A stretch of DNA of 28,673 nucleotides, taken from an uncultured Thermomicrobia bacterium. Its GTDB lineage: Bacteria > Chloroflexota > Chloroflexia > Thermomicrobiales > JALYUS01. The stretch lies in the NCBI GenBank assembly GCA_937968015.1, contig CALBSO010000065.1, forward strand, positions 1 to 28,673, read 5' to 3'. Below are positions 15,006 through 24,209 of the stretch, piece after piece. Numbering within the stretch: the stretch's first letter is position 1; every line of letters begins with the position of its first letter. Below the pieces are notes generated by a model. It was not told the origin of the DNA, searched no databases, and saw only the letters and a list, made by a program, of their open reading frames with translations. Position numbers and translations under genes: made by a program.

Positions 15006-16081
15006 ACGGCAATTCTTTCGGCCAGGCGTTCCGGATTACCACGTTCGGCGAGTCGCACGGGCGCGCGGTTGGCGTGACGATTGACGGTTGCCCGGCCGGC
15101 CTGGCGATCACGACCGAGATGGTCCAGACGGAACTCAACCGGCGACGGACCGGCCAGTCCAGCGTCACTACCCCGCGACAGGAGAGGGACCGGATCGAGA
15201 TTTTGAGCGGCCTGTTCGAGGGCGAGACGACCGGCATGCCGGTGACGATGATGGTCTGGAACGAAGACGCGGATTCCAGTAAGTACGAGCCCATCCGCGA
15301 ACTCTACCGGCCCGGCCATGCGGATTACACCTACACGGCGAAGTACGGCAGGCGCGATCACCGGGGCGGCGGGCGGTCGAGCGCGCGGGAGACGATTGGC
15401 CGCGTTGCTGCCGGGGCGGTCGCGAAGGCGTTGCTGGCCCGGGAAGGCATCACGATTACCGGCTATACCGTCCAAGTTGGCGATGTTGTCGCCCGCGACT
15501 ACGATCCCACCGTCATCGAACGGAATATTGTTCGTGCCGCCGATCTGGAAGCCTCCGAGCGGATGGTTGCGGTGATCGAGGCCGCGAAAGCAGCGGGCGA
15601 CAGTGTCGGCAGCACGGTCGAGGTGCGCGCGGACGGCGTGCCGCCGGGGCTCGGTGAGCCGGTTTTCGATAAACTCGACGCCGACATTGCCAAAGGGATG
15701 ATGAGCGTCCCCGCGACCAAAGCCTTCGAGATTGGTGACGGCTTCGCGGTCGTTGACCGGCGCGGCTCCGAGAACAACGATCCGTTCGTGATGGACGACG
15801 GCACGGTGCGGACGACGACGAACCACGCGGGCGGCATCCTCGGCGGCATCTCAACCGGCGAGCCGATCATTGTGCGGGTGGCGATCAAGCCGCCCTCGTC
15901 CATCACCAAAGAGCAGATGACGATTGACGGCGTGGGGAACCCTCAGCCGATTCGCGTGGAGGGGCGGCACGATCCATGCCTCGCACCGCGCGCCGTGCCC
16001 GTCCTCGAAGCAATGCTCGCGCTCGTTCTTGCCGATCACCTGCTGCGACAGCGACTTGCCCGCGTCGCATGGGAGGAGTGA
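15002..16081 (+). CDS. aroC: Chorismate synthase
   Basis: Catalyses the last step of the shikimate pathway, making chorismate from 5-enolpyruvylshikimate 3-phosphate with reduced FMN. The 359-residue length fits the family. Signatures include NSFGQAFRITTFGESHG (4-20), PGHADYTYTAKYGRRDHRGG with GGRSSARETIGRVAAGA, GILGGISTGEPI and the C-terminal GRHDPCLAPRAVPVLEAM. The start is a TTG overlapping the acetyltransferase stop (TTGA), with GGAAGG 9 bases upstream. A longer frame from 14939 adds 21 residues that overlap the upstream gene and do not look like AroC. It is the last gene of its operon; a hairpin follows at 16099-16126. Confidence 0.97.
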   Translation: MNGNSFGQAFRITTFGESHGRAVGVTIDGCPAGLAITTEMVQTELNRRRTGQSSVTTPRQERDRIEILSGLFEGETTGMPVTMMVWNEDADSSKYEPIRELYRPGHADYTYTAKYGRRDHRGGGRSSARETIGRVAAGAVAKALLAREGITITGYTVQVGDVVARDYDPTVIERNIVRAADLEASERMVAVIEAAKAAGDSVGSTVEVRADGVPPGLGEPVFDKLDADIAKGMMSVPATKAFEIGDGFAVVDRRGSENNDPFVMDDGTVRTTTNHAGGILGGISTGEPIIVRVAIKPPSSITKEQMTIDGVGNPQPIRVEGRHDPCLAPRAVPVLEAMLALVLADHLLRQRLARVAWEE

Positions 16082-16098
16082 TCGTGGGGTTGAGCATC

Positions 16099-16126
16099 GT
16101 GGCGGCAGGCTAAAGCCCGCCGCCAC
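16099..16126. terminator. Strong palindromic hairpin between convergent aroC and aminotransferase genes
   Basis: GTGGCGGC and GCCGCCAC form an 8-bp perfect stem, with an inner GGC-TAAA-GCC stem separated by a single mismatch. It lies 18 bases after the aroC stop, and the aminotransferase TAG sits in its loop. No T-run follows on either strand, so it is a possible factor-dependent or bidirectional terminator or a REP-like repeat unit, not a classic intrinsic terminator. Confidence 0.45.
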
Positions 16127-17282
16127 TGGTTCTCCTCAGCACATCGTGAGACATTTCATCGCGCAGGCGGGTGAAGAAACGGTCCACGCGGGCGAGACCG
16201 GCGACGAACCGCTCCGGCTGCGCGCCGAGGCCAATACGGAGCCGCCCTTCCATGCCGAATGCCGATCCTGGTGCGAGCATGACGCTTTCTTCCTCGGCGA
16301 GCCTGTTCGCGACGCTCTCCGATGGCAGATCGAGGTGATAGCGGAGTAGGCCGAGCAGTCCGCCGCGTGGTTCCACCCACGAAAAGAGATCGGCGCGCGC
16401 GGCGATGAAGGCGCGCAAGGTCTTCAAATTCTCCGCACTGATCGCGTGTGTGCGGGCAAGAACCGCCTCGCGGTTCGCGAACGTGCGGCAGGCGAGGTAG
16501 TCGCTCAGGCCGCCGGGGCTGAGCGACGTGTAATCGCGATACGCCCAGCACCGTGTGGCAACCTCTTCCGTGGCCGCGATCCAGCCGAGTCGGATGCCGG
16601 GAATGCCGAACGGCTTGGAGAGCGTGCCGACGCTGATTCCGCGCGGCCCGAGATCGCGAAACGGCGGTGCGAGCGGCACGCCGTCCACCGTGAGCCAGCG
16701 ATACGCCTCATCCGCCAGAATATAGGCGCCGACGGCCTCCGCGAGCGCGTAGATCCGCGCGCACTCCGCCGCGGACATCGCCGCGCCCGTCGGGTTATGT
16801 GGCGAATTGACGACGATCATTCGCGTGCGTTCGTCAACAAGCCGCTCCAGTTCGTCGAGATCGTACCGGTAGCGATTCTCTTCACGCAGTTCGAGGCGCG
16901 CGACCTCGCACCCGATCGCTTCCGGGACAGTGTATAACTGCTGATACGCCGGATAGACCGAGACGACGCGATCGCCCGGCTGAAGAAGGGCATTGAAGAG
17001 GAGATAGTTCGCTTCGATGGCGCCGGTCGTCACGAGGACCGCATCGGCGGTAAGATCCTTGTATGTTTCCGCGATCCGCGCGCGCAGTTCGTGCGTTCCG
17101 CGTGCCTCGCTGTAGTTGAGTGGCAAATTGAGCAGTTCGGTCGCGCGCCGCTCCGGCTCCGGATCGAAGGCGAGCAATTCGGCGGTCGTCAAGGGGTGGA
17201 TGCCCGACTCCGCGAGATCGTACTCGACGCGCGTTTCGTACGTCGTCATCCATCGTTCAAGCGCAAACGGGGCCAGACGCAT
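16110..17282 (-). CDS. PLP-dependent aminotransferase, class I/II
   Basis: A 390-residue fold-type I pyridoxal-phosphate enzyme. Visible landmarks are TTGAIEANYLLFNALLQPGD (cofactor phosphate loop region), MIVVNSPHNPTGA with the conserved Asn, YILADEAYRWL with the Asp that contacts the pyridine nitrogen, and the Schiff-base lysine in GTLSKPFGIPGIRLGW. The last also holds the phosphate-binding Arg. The C-terminal substrate Arg is probably in GRLRIGLG. The family includes aspartate-type and capreomycidine synthase-like enzymes, and the substrate cannot be assigned. It lies 46 bases downstream of malate synthase on the same strand and is probably co-transcribed. Confidence 0.88.
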   Translation of the reverse strand: MRLAPFALERWMTTYETRVEYDLAESGIHPLTTAELLAFDPEPERRATELLNLPLNYSEARGTHELRARIAETYKDLTADAVLVTTGAIEANYLLFNALLQPGDRVVSVYPAYQQLYTVPEAIGCEVARLELREENRYRYDLDELERLVDERTRMIVVNSPHNPTGAAMSAAECARIYALAEAVGAYILADEAYRWLTVDGVPLAPPFRDLGPRGISVGTLSKPFGIPGIRLGWIAATEEVATRCWAYRDYTSLSPGGLSDYLACRTFANREAVLARTHAISAENLKTLRAFIAARADLFSWVEPRGGLLGLLRYHLDLPSESVANRLAEEESVMLAPGSAFGMEGRLRIGLGAQPERFVAGLARVDRFFTRLRDEMSHDVLRRTSGGGL

Positions 17283-17328
17283 CGGCGGAACTCGCTTTCT
17301 TCATGAGGTCAGAGAAATTTCCACGCGA

Positions 17329-18942
<1,614 letters not shown>

Positions 18943-18971
18943 CGGTCATCCATCCTCTGCTACGAGCGGGA

Positions 18972-19097
18972 TCAGCCGCAACCGGCGCTCCGCGTTCGGC
19001 GAATCGCAACCAAATTGAGGATCGGAATGTACCACGCAGTCGCTGTCACGAACAACCACCACCAGGTGCGGGCGCGATTCGCGGTAATCTCGCACAA
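18972..19097 (-). CDS. Possible 41-residue single-span membrane protein, or remnant of one
   Basis: Upstream of malate synthase on the same strand a frame ends in a convincing membrane segment, TWWWLFVTATAWYIPILNLV, flanked by RAR and RRTR as in a single-span protein. The only nearby start is TTG at 19097, with GAAGGA directly adjacent and so badly spaced. Further upstream the frame stays open but looks non-coding and has no ATG or GTG. It may be a real small protein, the decayed C-terminus of a larger membrane protein, or chance. A possible aceB promoter lies within it. Confidence 0.25.
   Translation of the reverse strand: MCEITANRARTWWWLFVTATAWYIPILNLVAIRRTRSAGCG
19026..19055 (-). promoter_or_regulatory. 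Possible promoter of the aceB-aminotransferase unit
   Basis: TTGTTC (19055-19050), an 18-base spacer and TACATT (19031-19026) on the minus strand lie about 85 bases before the aceB ATG. The -35 matches at only three positions. Confidence 0.3.
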
Positions 19098-19183
19098 TCC
19101 TTCACGGACAGCCTGGCTCGCGGAAATGGCGGGTGACCTACAGGGATGCCGATGGTGAACGCAATGGTTCTGCCCTCGGCAGA

Positions 19184-19828
19184 TTATGGCGGCGGAATCT
19201 TCAATGGTGGCTTGCCGGCTGTTTGCTGCTTCTGATTGAAGGCGTTTCGTCGCACGGCGGCGTGTGCGGGGGCAACGAAATAGAAGTCAAAAAGCCCATC
19301 AAGCACATCGAGAAGCCAATCTGCTTCGTTTGGCTCTACAGGGACAATCACGCCGGTGTTCTGGTACTTGAGGGGATGGGCGGCGAAGTTGCCAACTGCC
19401 CTCACAGCGTCAATATCGTTCGCCAAGTATGACGGTAATTGCTTGGAGGCGAGCACGTCATCTATCTGTTTAGACAAATCATTCCCATTGGCGTGGGCTA
19501 TATTCACGAGAAGGTTTTGAAGGCAGCGGCGGCTGAGTGCGGCGCTTGCCTTTGGGCTGTCCGCGAGGACGAGACAAGCCTCCTTGAAGTCTTCAATGTA
19601 TTCCTTTGGAACTTCAGGTGGAACAGGACGCGGCGGTATAACTCTTGGATATGCGTGCCAAGCTTCGGGATGACCATGGATGGGAGTTATTGTCATGCGG
19701 ACGATAGTTCTGGAGCATTCGGGACATTGCATCCACATTGTATCCAGCGATCCATCAATGCCGCCAATGCTTGGCCCGATCTGCTGAAATGCAGCACTCA
19801 CGCCAACACGACAATGTGGACAAATCAT
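19184..19828 (-). CDS. DUF4145 domain protein with N-terminal zinc ribbon
   Basis: The 214-residue product begins with a CPHC (3-6) and CPEC (35-38) pair that forms a likely zinc ribbon. A helical DUF4145 domain follows (about 78-185), with the family core RRCLQNLL and RAVGNFAAHP (143-152). DUF4145 is related to HEPN domains, some of which are RNases or parts of defence and toxin systems; this protein's activity is unknown. The ATG has AAGGGA 7 bases upstream; the frame continues to 19978 but only with a TTG start and non-coding-looking sequence. Base composition is visibly more AT-rich than its neighbours, and it lies at the 3' side of a tRNA gene, so horizontal gain is possible. Confidence 0.75.
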   Translation of the reverse strand: MICPHCRVGVSAAFQQIGPSIGGIDGSLDTMWMQCPECSRTIVRMTITPIHGHPEAWHAYPRVIPPRPVPPEVPKEYIEDFKEACLVLADSPKASAALSRRCLQNLLVNIAHANGNDLSKQIDDVLASKQLPSYLANDIDAVRAVGNFAAHPLKYQNTGVIVPVEPNEADWLLDVLDGLFDFYFVAPAHAAVRRNAFNQKQQTAGKPPLKIPPP

Positions 19829-19981
19829 CTGTATTTCCCTTCGCGCGACGGGCGCGGCTGGTTCGGTACTCTGCTGTATTGCATCTTCACTTCTCGCCCA
19901 TATCGTGCCATCTGCTGACCTACCACGGTGCACGTAGTTCCGGCAGCTGCGGCTTAATCTCAGGTGGTTGTTAAGCAACCG

Positions 19982-20005
19982 AAAAAAGCGATGCTAAACA
20001 TCAGC
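19982..20005 (-). terminator. Intrinsic terminator of the tRNA-Gln gene
   Basis: On the minus strand GC(T)GATG-TTTAG-CATCGC forms a stem with one bulged base, directly followed by six T residues (19987-19982). It lies about 40 bases after the tRNA 3' end. A second small inverted repeat, GGTTG-cttaa-CAACC (19980-19966), follows. Confidence 0.75.
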
Positions 20006-20042
20006 ACTTTCCCTATCTCGCTTCCTTTACTAGGAAACAAAG

Positions 20043-20116
20043 TGGCTGGGGCGCAGGGATTCGAACCCCACCTACCTGATCCAGAGTCAGGCGTTCTACC
20101 GCTAAACTACGCCCCA
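20043..20116 (-). tRNA. tRNA-Gln (anticodon CUG)
   Basis: The minus strand folds into a full cloverleaf: a 7-bp acceptor TGGGGCG/CGCCCCA, a 3-bp D stem with AGCGGTAG in the loop, anticodon arm CCTGA-CTCTGGA-TCAGG with anticodon CTG, and T arm TGGGG-TTCGAAT-CCCTG with two wobble pairs. The discriminator base is G and the CCA end is encoded. It has its own promoter and terminator and so is probably transcribed alone. Confidence 0.95.
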
Positions 20117-20129
20117 ACAGCGCGACGAA

Positions 20130-20158
20130 AGTATGCCATGATGCGCCGCTTTCGTCAA
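20130..20158 (-). promoter_or_regulatory. tRNA-Gln promoter overlapped by an 8-bp inverted repeat
   Basis: TTGACG (20158-20153), a 17-base spacer and CATACT (20135-20130) place the start about 7 bases before the tRNA 5' end. The arms GACGAAAG (20124-20131) and CTTTCGTC (20149-20156) are perfect inverted repeats 17 bases apart and overlap both promoter boxes. Confidence 0.6.
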
Positions 20159-20191
20159 CGGTGGCAGCGGCAACGGACATACACAACGGCA

Positions 20192-21394
20192 TCAGTTTAG
20201 GACGACACTGCCGTCTACGGCTTTTGCGTGTTGCATCTCGTGCAGCGCCGGGATGTCGGCGAGAGCGTCGTCCGCGCCGGTGATGAAGACTTGGCCGTCG
20301 TCACCCGCCGCCGTCACCCGTTCGATGACGTAGGCGCGATGCACCGGGTCCAGTTCCGAGAGGATGTCGTCGAGCAGAGCGATCGGCGGATCGCCCGTCT
20401 CCTCGGTCATCACGGCGACTTCACCGAGTTTGAGGGCGAGGACGGCGAGGCGTTGCTGGCCGCGCGAGCCGTACGCGGCGATCGGCATGCCGCCGTGGAG
20501 GATCGTGATGTCGTCGCGATGCGGGCCGACGACGGAGACGGCCCGGCGGTGTTCCTCCGCGCGCCGCTCCTGCAGGGCCAGGGCAAAATCCCGCGCCGCG
20601 ATGCTCTCGGCCTCTTCCAGCGATGCGACGGTCTGGCCGATGGGAATGCTTGGCGCGTACGCGACGGTCAGCGGCCGGTCGCCCTCGGTGAGCGCGAGGA
20701 ACGCGGCCTCGGCGTGCGCGGAGAGGCGGCTGACCGTCGTCTGGCGGCGCGCGAAGACATATGCGCCACTGGCGATCAGCGCTTCATCCCAGTAGGTCAA
20801 TTCCGCGTGGACTTCCGGGTCGCTCGCTCGCCGGCCTTCGCTCGCGAACCGCTTCAAGAGCGCGTTGCGCTGCGCGAGCGTCGCCGCGTACTTGGCCAGT
20901 GCGCGAATGTAGCGGCGGTCTACCTGGGAGAGCATCACATCGAGATAGCGCCGCCGCACACTCGGCGAGCCGGAAATCAGTTCGAGATCGGATGGCGCGA
21001 AGACGACGGCGCGGAGGTTGCCGACCGCGTCCACCGCCCGGCGGGCAATGCCGTTCACCTTCACCTGTTTGCGCGTCATCGCGGCGGCCTCGGCGGTGCC
21101 GCGTTCGACTTGCAGTGCGATGTCCAGCGAAACCGCGCCGCTCGCACTCAGGATATCGCCATGCACGCGCGTGTACGGGGCGGCGGCGAGGTCCGCCCCA
21201 CTCTCCCAGCGGATCATTTCGCGATCGAGTCCGGCGCGTGGCGAGCGCGTTGTGGAAAGGAAGGCGACCGCCTCTAGGATCGTGGATTTGCCGCTCCCAT
21301 TCGCCCCTGTAATGACGAGACCTCGCGCCGGAATGTCCAGCGCGAGGTGGCGATAGCAGCGGAACTCTTCGAGCAACAGTGCGGTGAGGTGCAT
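20192..21394 (-). CDS. recF: DNA replication and repair protein RecF
   Basis: An SMC-like ATPase that, with RecO and RecR, loads RecA at single-strand gaps. The 400-residue protein has the N-terminal LLLEEFRCYRHL typical of RecF, Walker A GANGSGKST (30-38), VFAPSDLELISGSPSVRRRYLD, the signature segment GSRGQQRLAVLALKLGEV and Walker B PPIALLDDILSELD. It starts 35 bases after the dnaN stop, the classic dnaN-recF pairing. dnaA and gyrB do not flank the pair here. No strong ribosome site is visible at the ATG, so reinitiation after dnaN is plausible. Confidence 0.96.
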   Translation of the reverse strand: MHLTALLLEEFRCYRHLALDIPARGLVITGANGSGKSTILEAVAFLSTTRSPRAGLDREMIRWESGADLAAAPYTRVHGDILSASGAVSLDIALQVERGTAEAAAMTRKQVKVNGIARRAVDAVGNLRAVVFAPSDLELISGSPSVRRRYLDVMLSQVDRRYIRALAKYAATLAQRNALLKRFASEGRRASDPEVHAELTYWDEALIASGAYVFARRQTTVSRLSAHAEAAFLALTEGDRPLTVAYAPSIPIGQTVASLEEAESIAARDFALALQERRAEEHRRAVSVVGPHRDDITILHGGMPIAAYGSRGQQRLAVLALKLGEVAVMTEETGDPPIALLDDILSELDPVHRAYVIERVTAAGDDGQVFITGADDALADIPALHEMQHAKAVDGSVVLN

Positions 21395-21429
21395 ATTCCC
21401 CCGGTCGTCTGCTCACCGCACCGCACGGG

Positions 21430-22641
21430 TCACTGGGCGAGGTGCATCGGCATGATGACATAGACCGCGTCGTTTGTGCCGACCGGCCGCAAGACGCCCG
21501 CGTTGTTCGGCCCCTGCATTTCCAGCGCCATCTGCTGCGATTTCGTCGCGTTGAGAACATCGGACAAATAGCGCACATTGAAGGCGATCACGCCCGCGGG
21601 GCCTTCTACGCTCGCGTCCACGTCGCTGAGGTTGTCGCCGACCTCGGCGGCGTTGGCGCTCACTTGCAGCGTCCCCGTGCTGTACTCTTCCTCACCCTTC
21701 ATGACGGCGATCTTCACGACATCATTGTTCTCGCGCGCGAAGATGTTGGCGCGGCGGATCGCGCCGAGGAAACCCTCTCGGCTGGCAACGGCGCGCGTGT
21801 TGTAGGATTTCGGGACGAGTTGGCGCACTTCGGGGAATGTGCCGTCAATCAGGCGCGAGACGAACTCGACGCTGCCGGAGCGGCACATCAGTTGATTGCG
21901 ATTCGTCGTCACCGTCATCTCGACCGGCTCCTCACTGTCGCCGAGGACGCGCGCGAGTTCCGTCATCGCGCGCGCTGGCACGATCACCGAGACCGGCTCG
22001 TTCACCGGGGCGGCCAGTTCGCCGTCGCGGACACCGAGGCGGAAGCCGTCGGTGGCGGCGAGGGAGATCGTTTGCCCCTCCACCTTGAGATGGATACCGG
22101 CGAGCACGGGGCGGCTGTCGTCCGTCGCCGCCGCGAAGGAAATCTGCGCGATCATATCCTTCAGGAGCGTGCCATCAATCGTGATTGTCGGGCCGTTGCC
22201 GTCGCCAATCGAAGGGATCGCCGGAAAATCCTCCGCGTCAATGCCCCGGATCGTCGAGCGGTTCCGGCCGCAGTTGAGCGTCAGAGCGAGGCGGCTGTCT
22301 ACCGAAAGCGAAACCGTCTCCGGTGGAAGCGTATTGACCCACTCCGTGAGCGACTTGGCCGGGATCGTCACCGCACCATCCTGCGCGACGGTGCAGGAAA
22401 TCCACGCGGTGATCGCCAGTTCCAGATTCGTCGCGGCGAGTTTCAATTTGCCGTTTTCCGTCGTCAGCAGGATGTTATTCAAGACCGGCAACGTCGTCTT
22501 GGACGCGACAGCGCGCATCACTTGCCCCAGCGCGCGATGCAGATTCTCCTGCGAGACGGATACTTTCATGCCACCACTGGCGGGAACGTCACTCTCAATT
22601 GTCGCCACCGCGACCTCCGTTGCCTCGAACAAGTCAACCAT
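21430..22641 (-). CDS. dnaN: DNA polymerase III sliding clamp (beta subunit)
   Basis: The ring-shaped clamp that tethers the replicative polymerase to DNA. Clamp landmarks run through the sequence: MKVSVSQENLHRALGQVMRAVASKTTLPVLNNILL, TVSLSVDSRLALTLNCG, the second repeat with ATDDSRPVLAGIHLKVEG and AATDGFRLGVRDG, and the C-terminal PMHLAQ (usually P[MV]R[LI]). The His in PMHL replaces the common Arg. Two starts are possible: ATG at 22641 (403 residues, near a -10 box) or ATG at 22569, where MKVSV matches the usual clamp N-terminus and gives 379 residues. Both have weak ribosome sites. Confidence 0.96.
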   Translation of the reverse strand: MVDLFEATEVAVATIESDVPASGGMKVSVSQENLHRALGQVMRAVASKTTLPVLNNILLTTENGKLKLAATNLELAITAWISCTVAQDGAVTIPAKSLTEWVNTLPPETVSLSVDSRLALTLNCGRNRSTIRGIDAEDFPAIPSIGDGNGPTITIDGTLLKDMIAQISFAAATDDSRPVLAGIHLKVEGQTISLAATDGFRLGVRDGELAAPVNEPVSVIVPARAMTELARVLGDSEEPVEMTVTTNRNQLMCRSGSVEFVSRLIDGTFPEVRQLVPKSYNTRAVASREGFLGAIRRANIFARENNDVVKIAVMKGEEEYSTGTLQVSANAAEVGDNLSDVDASVEGPAGVIAFNVRYLSDVLNATKSQQMALEMQGPNNAGVLRPVGTNDAVYVIMPMHLAQ

Positions 22642-22680
22642 CGTCGCTGCCCCCCACACTACGCGAAAACCCCCGTCCGT

Positions 22681-22699
22681 ATTGTACGTACACTGTACA
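22681..22699 (-). promoter_or_regulatory. dnaN upstream palindrome overlapping a -10 box
   Basis: The perfect palindrome TGTACGTACA (22683-22692) overlaps TACAAT on the minus strand (22686-22681), and a second palindrome TGTACA lies at 22694-22699. TACAAT is a good -10 for dnaN, about 40 bases before the ATG at 22641; no clear -35 is seen. The same 10-base palindrome recurs upstream of dnaG. Confidence 0.45.
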
Positions 22700-22738
22700 C
22701 GAGATCGGGCAGGCGCGCAAGGGGGTCGCGCCCCGAAA

Positions 22739-22747
22739 TGATACAAT
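22739..22747 (+). promoter_or_regulatory. Extended -10 promoter element of selA
   Basis: TGATACAAT is an extended -10 (TGn plus TACAAT). It lies 34 bases before the selA ATG and does not need a strong -35, which is absent. It faces away from the dnaN promoter in the shared intergenic region. Confidence 0.45.
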
Positions 22748-22781
22748 CCGCCGGACGAGCGGTCAAAGCGAAGGGTTAAGC

Positions 22782-24209
22782 ATGGCAACGGGAGCAAAGC
22801 AACACGGTGCGCGAGGCATTCCGAGCGTCAGCACGATCTTGAATGACCCCGCAGTGCGCGCGGCGGCGGGCGGCATCGCTGAGACATACCGCATTGAGAG
22901 TATCCGCGCCGTTGTCGAAGCGGAGCGTGCCAGGCTGCGCTCAGGCGGTGCTGCGGATCGCGGGCGGATCATTGAAAGTGTGTGTCGGGCGCTCTCGCGC
23001 TTATCGCGACCCCGACTGACCCCGGTAATCAATGCGACGGGGGTTATTCTTCATACGAACCTTGGGCGTGCGCCCGTCAGTCATGCGGCCGCCGCCGCGA
23101 TGCAAGCGGTCGCGGCGGCATATGTTCCGCTCGAAATTGAACGAGAGACGGCCGCGCGTGGCGGGCGCATGGCGGAGCTCGAGGCGCTCTTCCGCGCCTT
23201 GACTGGTTGCGAGGCAGCGCTTGTCGTCAACAATAATGCGGCCGCGACGATGCTCGTGCTCGCGGCCGTCCTCACACCCGATCGCACCGAGGTGCTCGTT
23301 TCGCGCGCTGAAGCGGTCGAGATCGGCGGCTCGTTTCGCATCCCCGACATCCTCCGACAAAGCGGTGCGACGCTCGTTGATGTCGGTACGACCAACCGCA
23401 CGTATTTCAGCGACTATGAGCGGGCGCTGTCGCCGCGGACGGCGGCGATCTTGAAGGTTCATACCAGCAATTTCCGCGTGCAAGGGTTTGTCCATGCGAC
23501 AGCGGCCGGTGAACTCGTGCCGCTGGCGGAGGCATGTGGCATTCCGGTGATTGATGATCTCGGCAGCGGCGCGCTCGTTGATACCGCAACATTCGGACTC
23601 GTTGCCGAGCCGACGATGCAGGCGAGCGTCGCGTCCGGCGCACATCTTGCCTGCGCGAGCGGGGACAAGTTGCTTGGCGGGCCGCAGGCGGGCATCATCA
23701 TCGGCCGGCGCGAGTGGGTCGCCAAGTGTGCCGCGCACCCCTTTGCGCGCGCGGTTCGCGCGGACAAAACAACACTCGCCGGCCTCAGCGAGACGTTGCG
23801 ACATTACCTGCGCGGCGAGCAGAGCACGCAGATCCCCGTCTGGCGGATGATCGCGACCGATACGGCGGCGCTTCGCGCTCGGGGTGAGGCGGTACAAGCG
23901 CGGCTTGCCGCGGAGGGCGTGCATACTGATCTGCGTCCGTCGGTCGCCACAATCGGCGGCGGATCCGTCCCTGGCGCGGAGTTGCCCTCGTTTGCACTGA
24001 CGCTCGATGCGGAGGCCGCACGCGCTCACCGCGTGTCGCTCGACGCGATCGCGCGGGCATTGCGCCTCGGCGGCGTGCCGGTCATGCCGCGTGTGGAACA
24101 CGACGCGGTGTGGATGGACCTTCGGACCATCTTCCCCGAAGATGATGATGCGCTCGTTCAGGCGGTTTCCGGCATCTGGCAACGCATCGGAACTGAGGGA
24201 GACGGCTAG
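22782..24209 (+). CDS. selA: L-seryl-tRNA(Sec) selenium transferase
   Basis: Converts seryl-tRNA(Sec) to selenocysteyl-tRNA(Sec) with selenophosphate, using PLP. The 475-residue protein begins with the SelA N-terminal domain (PSVSTILNDPAV). The core shows NATGVILHTNLGRAPVS (84-100), ALVVNNNAAATML (146-158), ILKVHTSNFRVQGF (223-236), VIDDLGSGAL and the PLP lysine Lys296 in ASGDKLLGGPQAG. This corresponds to Lys295 of the E. coli enzyme. GAAGGG lies 6 bases before the ATG. The gene stands alone, divergent from dnaN, with no selB, selC or selD in view. Its TAG overlaps the dnaG stop on the other strand. Confidence 0.95.
   Translation: MATGAKQHGARGIPSVSTILNDPAVRAAAGGIAETYRIESIRAVVEAERARLRSGGAADRGRIIESVCRALSRLSRPRLTPVINATGVILHTNLGRAPVSHAAAAAMQAVAAAYVPLEIERETAARGGRMAELEALFRALTGCEAALVVNNNAAATMLVLAAVLTPDRTEVLVSRAEAVEIGGSFRIPDILRQSGATLVDVGTTNRTYFSDYERALSPRTAAILKVHTSNFRVQGFVHATAAGELVPLAEACGIPVIDDLGSGALVDTATFGLVAEPTMQASVASGAHLACASGDKLLGGPQAGIIIGRREWVAKCAAHPFARAVRADKTTLAGLSETLRHYLRGEQSTQIPVWRMIATDTAALRARGEAVQARLAAEGVHTDLRPSVATIGGGSVPGAELPSFALTLDAEAARAHRVSLDAIARALRLGGVPVMPRVEHDAVWMDLRTIFPEDDDALVQAVSGIWQRIGTEGDG

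Noticed and set aside
19808..19820. TGTGGACAA, a DnaA box-like word near the DUF4145 start
   Set aside because: It is isolated and falls within the beginning of the coding sequence; no origin features surround it.
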